From assembly GCF_013426205.1 (NCBI RefSeq), contig NC_089425.1:4340001-4404000 (forward strand): DNA of 64,000 nt, read 5' to 3'. This DNA is from Metarhizium brunneum. Lineage: Eukaryota; Ascomycota; Sordariomycetes; Hypocreales; Clavicipitaceae. The translations under genes and the position numbers were made by a program. This document shows positions 22,703-32,823 of this stretch, one piece after another; position 1 is the stretch's first letter; each line of letters begins with the position of its first letter. The notes under the pieces were generated by a model. The model did no database searches and was not told the DNA's origin. It saw nothing but the letters and a program-made list of their open reading frames with translations.

Positions 22703-23142
22703 TGTAACGGCTAAGGTTCCTAAGGGATAAACTAGTTGTAGCTTATATTAGCAGAGCTACTAGGGCAGTTAATCTAAGTAATTAGGTGTTATATTAGTAA
22801 TAAGTTATAAACTATAACTAAGTAATTAGAGTTAAAAAGTTATAAGTAAAGCTTATTTAATATAATAATTTATATTAAAAGCTAAGAAGCTAAAGTCTAT
22901 TTATAAAGTAAAATTAAGGGTCCTTATATATTATAATAAATTACTTCTCTTATTATAATATTTCCCTTTAAATTATTATTATAATTATAATCTTACTTAC
23001 ATAGATCATAGTTCCTTCTATAATTTAAATATAATAGTTACTCTGATTATTAATCTATTATCTGCCCTACCTGTGCCGCTTTATGGCTCATATAGCCGGC
23101 CTAACTTACAGCCTGCTTCCTGCATACGACTGGGTCGTAACA
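22703..23142 (-). mobile_element. Solo LTR of a Ty3/gypsy element, inverted
   Basis: The 440-bp unit runs TGTAACGGC...GGGTCGTAACA on the plus strand and has the TG...CA termini of an LTR. It is flanked by a perfect 5-bp target duplication, TTACC (22698-22702 and 23143-23147). Its reverse complement aligns along its length to the 454-bp LTRs of the element at 44910-52984, sharing the start TGTTACGACCCAG and the end CCTTAGCCGTTACA. It arose by LTR-LTR recombination of a related copy. Confidence 0.88.
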
Positions 23143-23865
23143 TTACCCTTCTAGAAAAAGTAAAACTACTTATATAAATTTATTTAATAGCTTTAGCCTT
23201 ATAAGCTTTTTTGGTTTTTTTAGCCTTTTTAGCCTTAATTTTATTAGTTTTATTAGCTTTTTTTATAGTTAATTTTATAATTTTCTTAATATTATATTTT
23301 AATTTAATATTTTTAAAAGCTTTTTTTTTTAAATTTTTAATTTTTATAAAATTAAGATTTTTAATTTTAAAATAAATATTTTTTTTATTATAAAAAGCTT
23401 TTAATTTATTAATAATTATATTATTTATTAGGTTTTATTAATTTTAACTCTTAAAAATTATAATAAATAACCTATTTATATTAGGTTTATTTAATAGCTT
23501 ATTATACTTAATTATCTTATTAATATTAGTTTATACTTTATATATAATAGTTTATAAATAATTATAATAAATATTAATAAGTACTTATAAAAAATATATA
23601 TATATAAAAGTAATAACTTATAATTAATTATATTAGGTTTTAATAATAAAAAAATAAATAACTTAAATATAAAATTAACTTAAAATATAAAAAAAACCTT
23701 ATTAATATTTAGTTAATTCGCTTTATAATTAAATAAAATTATATATATAATATTAGTATTATATAAATATAAAATCTAAAATAATATTAGGTTATATTAG
23801 GTTAAGAATAATAAAAGACTAAAAAAATAAACTATTTATATATTATAATATATTATATGCTTTCG

Positions 23866-24026
23866 CCGGCGTGTAAGGTTATAAATCACCTCTTAAGCTA
23901 GTAGATTTGACGTATTACAATACGTGTACTGTTTTTTAAATTATATATTATTATTAAATTAGCTAGGTATAGCTATTAATTGTGTTACTAGTAGGTCCTG
24001 GTAATTAACTAGCCTTTTTTTTATTT
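23866..24026 (+). repeat. Module R1, copy 1 (least mutated)
   Basis: This copy retains CTTTCGCCGGCGTGTAAGG and ends in AGTAGGTCCTGGTAATTAAC followed by a T-rich run. The same sequence recurs in the same orientation at 25658-25826 and 41848-42010, where most C and G residues have become T and A. Here it stands alone without the R2 part. Confidence 0.75.
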
Positions 24027-25011
24027 TTTTTTATTATAATTTAATATTATAATATATTAAATATACTAGTATAATTAGTATTATATTATAGCCTATTAAT
24101 TATAATTACTTTATAATAGCCTTAGCTATTATTATATAATTAAATTTTATATATTATTATAATTTTATAGCTATAACTTATATTAAGTTATATTAAAAAC
24201 CTAAAATACCTATATATATAATATATTTATAAGGTTTCTCTTATATTTTAAGTTAATTTTATATTTAAGTTATTTACCTTTTTTATTATTAAAATCTTAT
24301 TATAAATAACTAATTATAAGTTATTACCCCTATATATATATATCTCTTATAAGTATTATAACCGCTTACTTATTAATATTTATTATAGCTATTTATAAAC
24401 TATTATATATAAAGTATATACTAATAATAATAAAATAACTAAGTATAATAAAAAGCCTAATATAAGTAGGTTATTTATTATAACCTTTAAGAGTTAAAAC
24501 TAATAAAACTTAATAAATAATATAATTATTAATAAATTAAAAACTTTTTATAATAAAAAAAATACTTATTTTAAAATTAAAAATCTTAATTTTATAAAAA
24601 TTAAAAAAATTATAAAAATAATTAAAAATTTAAAAAAAAAGGCTTTTAAAAATATTAAATTAAAATATAATATTAAAAAAATTATAAAATTAATTATAAA
24701 AAAAGCTAATAAAGCTAATAAAGCTAAAGCTAAAAAGGCTAAAAAAGCTAAAAAGGCTTATAAAGCTAAAGCTATTAAATAAATTTATATTAGTAGTTTT
24801 ACCTTTTTTAGAGGGAAAAAAAAAACCTTATAAATATATTATATATATAGGTATTTTAGGTTTTTAATATAACTTAATATAAGTTATAATTATAAAATTA
24901 ATAGGTTTATATAATAATATATAAAGTTTAATTATATAATAATAGCTAAAGCTATTATAAAATAATTATAACTAATAAGTTATAATATAATACTAATTAT
25001 ATTACCCTTTA

Positions 25012-25826
25012 TAATAAAAGGGAAAACTATAATATAAAGCTACTTTTTATTAATTAGCTTTATAATATTCTTTTTAATTTTCCCTTTTATTTTATTTTTT
25101 TTCTTATTTTTTTTCTTATTTTTTTTCTTATTTTTTTTCTTATTTTGTTTCTTATTTTTTTTCTTATTTTTTTTCTTATTTTTTTTCTTATTTTTTTAAT
25201 TATTTTATTAAGTTTTTTAACTTTTTTAATATTTTTAGCTTTTAATAATATATTTTTTTTTTATTAATATTTTTTATAATAATAGCTTTTTTATTACCTT
25301 TTTAGGCTTATTAGCTTTAATCCCTAAAGTTATAATAAGTAATTTACTTATATTAGGCTTATTATTTTTTTTAATACTAATTATAATTATAATTATTAAT
25401 TATTAATTAAGTTTAATATTAATAAGCTATAATACTTTAAGAAGTAATATAAAGCTAAAAACCTATAAATAGCTATATTATTTATAAAGTAATTTATTTA
25501 AATTAAGTATATAAAAGTAAAATAAAGTAATTATAAGGAAAATAATAGGCTTTATAAAAGTTAAAACTTTATTAATTTATATTATATTAGATTACTTTAA
25601 GTTTTTTAGGGTATAACTTATATAATTATAAATTATTATTATTATTATATATATACTTTTATTAGTATATAAGGTTATAAATTACCTTTTAAGCTAGTAA
25701 ATTTAATATATTATAATATATATATATAATATTTTTTAAATTATATATTATTATTAAATTAGCTAGGTATAGCTATTAATTATATTACTAGTAGGTCCTG
25801 GTAATTAACTAGCCTTTTTTTTTTAT
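25012..25826 (+). repeat. Module R2+R1, copy 2, with expanded 12-bp array
   Basis: This unit begins ACCCTTTATAATAAAAGGG, contains eight tandem copies of TTTTTTTTCTTA at about 25090-25197, and ends with the R1 module. On the minus strand the array reads as a Lys/Lys/Ile/Arg-type repeat, so it may be the basic tail of a transposon protein. The partner copy at 41242-42010 has only two array units. Confidence 0.7.
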
Positions 25827-26368
25827 TTTTTTTTATTATAATTTAAAATATTAATTATATTAATATATTTAATATATTATAATATATAAATAATTTACTT
25901 TTTTAGTTTTTTATTATTTTTAGCCTAATATAACCTAATATTATTTTAGATTTTATGCTTATATAATATTAATATTATATATATAATTTTATTTAATTAT
26001 AAAGCAAATTAACCAAATATTAATATTAATATAAATAATTAAATTATAAAACTAAAAAGGCTTTAAAATTATAAAAATACTAGAATTTAATTATTAAAGT
26101 AATCTTCTAGGAGAATTTTATTAACTTATAGTTTTACTTATAAAATAGCGATTTAATGCAAGCCGCATGGCTATGCCTGAGGCATACTCAAACAACCCCG
26201 CATTCTTACAAGACGTATAAAGTGATCTCTGCACTAAGACTTGATGGGAAAGGTTCCAAAACACTAGGTTCAACGTATCTTACGATGTGCCACACGTGAT
26301 TACCCTTTAGTGTGTCTCTGCCCCATGTAACTAGGTAGTTACAATGCCTTCACTACCGATTGTTTTCG

Positions 26369-29300
26369 ATGGCGTTCGGCAGCCTTTGGTCGAGTAAGTA
26401 AACAGGTTCCAATCGGATACGGATACTAATAGCACAAGTCTCGTCCACATTGCAGGGCTCTCGCATACACATCAGGATCAATCGTCATGGCTTCGAGACT
26501 CATTAAGCCATCATTTCCCAGCTGTGAGAATGATGGCTTTCAAGTACGATTTTCTCAAAGCTTCTGACCCAGTTCGACCATTGTCGTCCATGATCGAGCA
26601 AGCAGAAGACCTACTATTCAACCTACGTTTCCGGCGGGAGGAACCGCACCAGTCGCAACGCCCGATATTGTTCATCTGTCACAGCTTTGGGGGACTCATT
26701 TTGAAACACGTAGGTTTTCGGCGCCTTTTTTTTTTTCTCTTCCTTGGGTGGGCAGTGAAGCTAATTATCTAGGCATTACTCATTGCGAAACGCCGTGCCG
26801 ACTTCCGCGACATATTCGACAGTATAGCAGGCATCCTATTCATTGCCTGCATCCATGACGAGCACATGAAGGACCTTGAGCGGTGTCTTCTTTGGTCTGC
26901 TACTGTGGAACTCTCTCTCACGAAAACGCGACGGCACGATGTTCTAGAGAGTTTGAATACCCCCACTGAATGGGAAGCAGCGAAACAAATCATGGAGCAT
27001 TTTAAAATGCTCTACCTTCCCTTTCCAGTACGAACCTTTTGCGAGACAAAGGCAACTGTCTATTTATCGCGGCCGTTTCGTGGACAGAAGTCGCAAATTG
27101 TCAGCAATAACAATAGAAGCATGCAGACTACTTACAATAACTAACTACCACTTCTCATTGCAGCTCTGTCCAGAAGAAGCAGCGTTTCTACCTGGCTTCC
27201 AGGAGACAGTGAAACCCATCGACCTGGATCATACTCAGCTCAGTGTCTTTCCGAATCGAACAGATCCTTTCTACGAAACCCTGTTGTTAGAGCTGCATAG
27301 CCTCCTCGACGTCCACGATGGCAAAGACATCAAACCTGAGATCTACATGGAAAGCATCGTTTCCAGCCTAAAAATAAACTCCAACTCAAGTCAAGATTTT
27401 GCTGAGGACTCTAGTAAGTTAGTGGTATGGCGATGCCTACCTTTCTACGTATGTAACTAACTAAGCCCACAAACTTTGCCCCCCTACCAAAACCAAGAGC
27501 CCCAAAGTCTGAGACGAAGATGAATATTCGTCTCCCTTGCCACATTCTAGCGCCACATCAGCCGAATCATAGCTTTATTGGTCGCGAGGATGTTCTCGAC
27601 GATATTGAAGCACATCTGCGTCCGGTACGCAAACTTAACGAAGGGCACTGCGTGTTTGCCCTTTGCGGTCTAGGGGGGATGGGCAAAACGCAGATCGCTC
27701 TGAAGTATGCGTTTAGTAGCCTGTCGAAGTTTGAGGTTGTTTTATGGATTCCTTCAGACAGCCGGGAGAAGATGCTCGCAAGGCATATTGCTTTTGCAGT
27801 GGAGATAGGCTTGGTCGAGTCTACGAATGATGACCAAAACAAAGCCAAGGATATTGTGAAAGAATGGTTTGAGACTTCCCGTAGGTAACCTCAATGGCGG
27901 GAGTGGCTACCACTTGCTAATGACGTCGCAGAAATACCTTACCTGATCATCTTCGACAATGCCGATAGCGTCGATAACAAAGCGCTACTGGCAGAATTCT
28001 GGCCAGGAGGTGACACAGGTTCGATTCTGATCACGTCCAGAGATAAGAGCCTTCTTGGCGAGTTTTCGGGGCAGAGTCTTACTCAGCTCCTCCCGGAAGA
28101 TGCCATCGAACTTCTTATGATTCTCACGAACCGTGGTGGTCGAAAAGCAGCGGCTATCTATCCCGAGAGGGAGATGCAAGCCGCTGCTAACCTTGTTGAG
28201 GTGGTTGGTTGCTTACCGTTGGCAATTACGCAGCTGGCTAGCATTGCCATTGAAGATTGCTGCTCACTCAGGGACCTGGAATCATCATACGACAATTTCG
28301 CGCAGCTCATCGAGGACTCCGAATACGGACAAACTGTCACTGGGACGCTATCCCAATATTCCTACTCCCTTGAAACGGTGTTGAGTATGAATTACGAAAA
28401 TCTTGATAGGCCTCAACAAGATCTTCTCAATATACTGTCCTTCTTGGATCCCGACAAAATTCAGTTCGATTTATTGACAGGAAGCGTCGGTGACATTGCA
28501 CAACAGCATCACGAAGTCTTTAAGACGCGAAGGCAGTTGATCAAGGCGAGGGGATTTCTTTTGAAAAGCTCGCTACTCTACGAGAATGCCGAACTTTCAA
28601 TCAATTGGATGCATCGACTGGTGCAATCGACCTGCCAGTTGCGCATGCTGAAAACCAGCCCCGAGACTCGCCAGAAGGCCTTTGAAAGTGCCTTTAGCAT
28701 GGTCCACAAAGCATTCCCGGTAGCTCCGATCACAGGTCGTCATGACCGGAGTTATTGGGCTGCGCAAGAAGGATGCCTCGCTCACGTTCAAATACTTGCG
28801 AAAACCGTGGAGTCTTCACAGCACAAGAACCCCCTTGAAGTAGACGCAGCCAAGTTCTCGAAACTACTTCATGATGCAGCATGGTAAGTTGCGTCCTTCT
28901 ATAGAAACTATATACTAACTTCTCCAGGTACTTGTATGAAAGGGGGACTTTTCAACCCGCCTATGAACTACTAGATGTATCCGAAATGATTGCGACGCAA
29001 GCTGAAGACCGTACGGGCATGCTGGTAATCCTTGCAGAGATCTGTCGGGCTCGCGCATCGCTGCAAACAGAGACCAATCAGCCTCAGCAGGCCTATGAGA
29101 GCTTCACAAGGGAACTGGATTTCGTCTACGAGGCCATAGAAGCAGGCGTCATGAAACGACCCCACATGCAAGAAGTCTTTTCACTGGGGGGCGTGGCTAA
29201 CGCGCTTCAAGGCCTGCATCGCTACACTGAGGCAGAGGCATACTATCGTAAAGCTCTTGAAGCGTTCGAAGGGATGCCCGGGATCCTTTCCAAAATGTCA

Positions 29301-29986
29301 ATCCTGGAGCACAACTTTGCAATTTGTCTTTGGATACAGGGAAGGCACGAAGAGGCTTTTGAGCTCCTCAACAGAATCATCACCGACAGAAACGACACGA
29401 CTACCTATCGGTAGGTTTGCCTGGCGTCAGTGTGGCAGTTCACAACGGGCTAACTGATACAGGACGGCACATGCCATGTTTGCACTCGGCAACGTCGAAA
29501 CCAGTCTAGGCGTGCGTCTCCTAGATGAGGAGCGCTTCGACGAAGGAAACAACATGCTTGATGCGGCATTAGCAACGCACGTGCAAACTCTGAAGCTGTT
29601 TCGCGCAACCTTAGGAGACGGACATCACAAGACAGGCAATACGCTTTACAAGATCGGGTGTCATCTACGTAGAAAACACGACTACAGCGGCTCCATGTGA
29701 GTTGAACTGGGCTATTTGGCGGAACGGCGGGGCTGACTATGACACTAGAACCAACTTACGAGACGCTTTACAGGTATTTGAGAGCGGTGGTGCGTTTTTG
29801 AATGAAACAGCAAGGTCGACTTTTATGTTGGGATGCGTATATCAGGACGCAGGCGAGATTGCAAATGGCCGTCTGCTTATCGAGAAGGCGGAAGAAATGC
29901 GGAAGAAGGTTGTTGGGGACGCTGAATGGTCTCCAGCCTCAGGTGTCTCGGAGTTTGACTCTTTGATAAACTGCTGGTCGAGGTGA
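26369..29986 (+). CDS. Fungal NLR: alpha/beta hydrolase, NB-ARC and TPR domains
   Basis: Nine exons close in phase to 1047 residues: 26369-26393, 26456-26709, 26773-27099, 27164-27413, 27500-27880, 27932-28883, 28928-29410, 29463-29696 and 29749-29986. An N-terminal SesB-like lipase domain (about 10-260) carries the nucleophile elbow FICHSFGG (Ser85) and a late LDHTQL His. NB-ARC follows, with P-loop GLGGMGKT (342-349), kinase-2 YLIIFDNAD (416-424), GSILITSRD (442-450), GCLPLAITQLA and a MHRLV variant of the MHD motif. TPR-like helices fill about 730-1047. Such STAND proteins act in programmed cell death, allorecognition and microbial sensing in fungi. The usual first beta strand with HGL is missing; the start lies only 220 bp from the repeat block, and exon 1 is the least certain. 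MIA-like GTPHRG is replaced by ACIHDEH. Confidence 0.88.
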
Positions 29987-30547
29987 ACACGGCATACTGC
30001 GCCGAGAAATAACGGCCTTCATGGATATGGTAGTAAGGACTCTCGTGTATCGCAATATATTATGTGATTGCATTATGAAGCTGGGTATCTGAGATTTTAT
30101 GCGAAACACTAGGGTACTTGTACGCGAGGCCTTGTGGCCTCATACTTACGGATATCGCCCTTACGGTCCTGCGCCGGTGTCTCGTGCGGCCGCCGGTATG
30201 AGCACGCGAGGTCAGTCCTCCATCATCGACCGGGCTCGTGTTAAGATTGTCGGCCAAGGTCAGCGAGCTGGCAATCACGCTTGGGACTAGAAAAACGTGC
30301 CAGCCAAGTTGGCCGTAGCGCTGACAAACACGGTATGACATGCTCCCGCTGGTATCTACGCACTGAATGCTTCAGTGTATTATTACAATGTTCCCAATCT
30401 TGATGCCAACCAATGATACTCGCTAGATTGATCATGCCTGTTGAAACGCACAATAGCCCTCGAAGACTCATAGTGATGGTGTTGGCTAAAGAGTAAGTCG
30501 ACTTATCCAGCAGTTTCCCGCCCAGACTGGCTTCCTGACATACGAAC
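29987..30547. other. Short convergent intergenic region
   Basis: A 561-bp gap between the 3' ends of the NLR gene (+) and the CmcJ-like gene (-). No coding features seen. Confidence 0.45.
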
Positions 30548-31602
30548 TCAATTCCAAACTACCAGTCGCAGCTCAACACTTTCTCGTAGCATAGCTGAGA
30601 TTCCACTCGGTGACAGGTGCTCGAATGATGCATGCCAGGCTCCTATGGATGAAGGTATTAGTGGCTTCGGATAAAAAAAAAAAATCAAGAAAGAGGAAAA
30701 GGGAAGAAATGGGGATCAAGTTGTTTCTCACTGGGCTTCGCTCCACTGGAGTCTGTCTGTCGGAATATAATGAGATCGTCAACATCCATATCGCTCTTAT
30801 AAAACCACTGATGTTTCTCGTTGAAGTAGAGCAACGAGTTCTCAATGTAGCCATCGCCATGCGCAACAACTATGTCATTCGCCACAGTGTCGTGCTCAAC
30901 GTCCACACTGCGGTAGTCACAGAGCGCCAATGGCCAATCATTGCTGGGACCTTTCAGGACGCGCCACACGCTGTTTGGCCATTGAGTCAGATAAAGTACC
31001 ATTCAAGTGCCTTTCAGACGGTTCGTACGTACTTGAGCATCTGCCATGGCCTCTTTTCTAGCTCCGGGTTGTCTTTGAAATAGACCTGTAGACGATCCTT
31101 GCCTCCTTGCATTGTGAGATCGACGTGTGCCATTGTTTGCGGCTGGGCAGCAGGAACCAGAGCACCCTCTTCCCGCGGAAATTTGGTACTGCGCTTCCGG
31201 ACCTAGTAAAAGATGTAAGCAGTGCTCTGCCTCAGTGCTCTGTGAGTTTAGAGTGCGAACTTGATGACCGAGAAATGCGACGGCAGTGACATCTGGAAGT
31301 TGTTCAAATAACACTTTCTCAATTTCGGAGTAGAAGGTGGTTTGAATTAGGTTGTCATTGTCAAAGTCTTCGGGCTTCAGCGACGTAGTCGATTTGACAA
31401 ACTCAAAGCCTTGGGTATCAAGGCTAGGAGGGGTGCATCCACGGACATTGTTGATGTTGACGGTTTGGGATGTGAAGACATGATTGGAACCCGGGAGACC
31501 AGGCAGGCAGGCGAGCTCGGCGGACCAATTGAAAGGCTTCTCTGTTTCATACAGTTTGGCACGATCCAGATGGTAGATGTTGGAAGTTATCTTGTCCATC
31601 AT
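30548..31602 (-). CDS. CmcJ/AsaB-like hydroxylase/desaturase (specialised-metabolism family)
   Basis: Four exons, 31602-31261, 31202-31033, 30970-30732 and 30642-30548, close in phase to 281 residues. Introns are 58, 62 and 89 bp. Family blocks are all present: LDRAKLYETEKPFNWSAEL, VNINNVRG, FDNDNLIQTTFYSEIE, VAFLGHQVR, AHVDLTMQGGKDRLQVYF, NVWRVLKGPSNDWPLALCDY and the C-terminal WHASFEHL...LRESVELRLVVWN. The last exon is found only by splicing at a GTGAGA donor. The family (CmcJ, AsaB, NvfI-type) includes iron/2-oxoglutarate oxygenases acting on secondary metabolites. The donor of intron 1 (GTTCGC) is unusual and could be mis-set. Substrate unknown. The spliced C-terminus argues against a pseudogene. 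Confidence 0.88.
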
Positions 31603-32823
31603 TGCGAAACTTTCAGGTAACGAAAGCTGGCTGATGGGATACTATTATTGCTAGAAGATGGAAACAAGACAGACTTTCAGAATGAGAAGAAGGAGTCCAA
31701 CGTCCCAAAGTAAGCAAACATCACATGCCGAATTCTTATTCAAACAGCTGGGCACTGCAGATCGGTTACCTCGATGACGGCACGTGTCGATAGCAGTGGG
31801 GTGGAAAGGTCCAGCCTGAATGCCCTTCCTCGGAAGAAAGAGAAGTCATGTTTCCCTTGCCACACCTTCATTACGCCAGTCGCTGGATCCGGGATGTTGC
31901 AGAACAAGGCTGGGCGTTACTACTGCATCTTTGAGCAAAAGTACCAACAATCATACAGGCTCCTACCTGCATGCAGCATGTAAAGTACAGAAGTGAGGCA
32001 GTCGTCAATGAGGAGAGCAAATTAGAGGCTGAGGGTGAGTCTTGGCACAGTGTACTGTAGCAGTCGGCAGACATCATCAGCGGATGGGTTTGACCAGATC
32101 GAATAAAATTGTGAGGCTGAGTGTTATCACAATACAGCTGTCACACCCCGGCATCATTTGGCACCCCCACGACCATGTAGCGTTGCAGCGAGGCTTTCAA
32201 GGATCAAGAAAGGGAGCCTGGAAGGTCCACGATGGATTTCAAATGTGTACCTACAAAGTAACCCCAATTACATGTAAGCAGACGAGGGTCACCTTCCACC
32301 ATCTCCGCCGCAATGATGCCTCGCATCTTCAGCGCCTTGCCACCCGGCTATGGCGCCCGTCATCCAGCTGCAGCGCATACAAGGCCACTGATGCGTTCAA
32401 TGTTGGCAGTAATCAAAGTTGCTGCGTTGTGATGGCGCTGGGAAATCTGAGCCTGCGCTATATTGTACCTACCTCTGTGGATAAATTCAGTTTAGGGGCT
32501 ACTTGGTATCAAATACTTTAGTAGATTGATAGTGCCTAGTGGTCTTCTAGTGCACAATCTTCAATTCATGGTGGACATTCCAACCCCCACCATCCCCCTA
32601 GAAAGCGCGTTGCGGCTAGTGGTCACAGGTGTGACAGTGTGCTTTAGTGGCCATCTGATATGACTGGCAACGGTAGACAAACATATCTAACCCTTTCCGG
32701 GGAAGAACGGCCCGAGCCTAAGGGATGTTTGGTCTAAAAAACCTTGCAAATCATCCCCACCTTGCTTCATCCTCCTTCTTCAGGCAGTCTGGCAGCTTAC
32801 AACCAAATCTGCATCCACTGAAA
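31603..32823. other. Divergent intergenic region
   Basis: About 1.2 kb between the divergent CmcJ-like (-) and amidase (+) genes, probably holding both promoters. A 159-codon open frame at 32042-32521 has no recognisable protein and its composition looks random. Confidence 0.45.

Larger units (their letters stand above)
23708..26018. mobile_element. Composite DNA-transposon-like element with long inverted ends and nested insertions
   Basis: The left end (TTAATTCGCTTTATAATTAA, 23714) and right end (TTAATTATAAAGCAAATTAA, about 25995) are inverted copies extending several hundred bp inward. Each arm is split by an insertion: the 0.16-kb module at about 23866-24026 in the left arm, and the 0.83-kb module at 25012-25850 in the right arm. 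The centre carries the Lys/Ala-rich ORF tail. RIP makes finer assignment unreliable. Confidence 0.5.
20660..26150. repeat. AT-saturated RIP-degraded repeat block 1
   Basis: About 5.5 kb almost devoid of G and C, dense in TA dinucleotides, with no open frame above 60 codons. It consists of overlapping repeat modules in both orientations, including an inverted repeat at 22123-22335, an inverted solo LTR at 22703-23142, and Lys/Ala-rich frame tails at 22477-22615 (+), about 23150-23290 (-) and 24690-24785 (+). A module unit at 25012-25850 recurs at 41242-42030. The TpA enrichment is what RIP produces by converting CpA to TpA in duplicated DNA. Islands with more G and C mark younger or less mutated pieces. 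Confidence 0.9.

Noticed and set aside
32042..32521. 159-codon plus-strand frame between the CmcJ-like and amidase genes
   Set aside because: Composition looks random and it has no recognisable domain; more likely promoter DNA.
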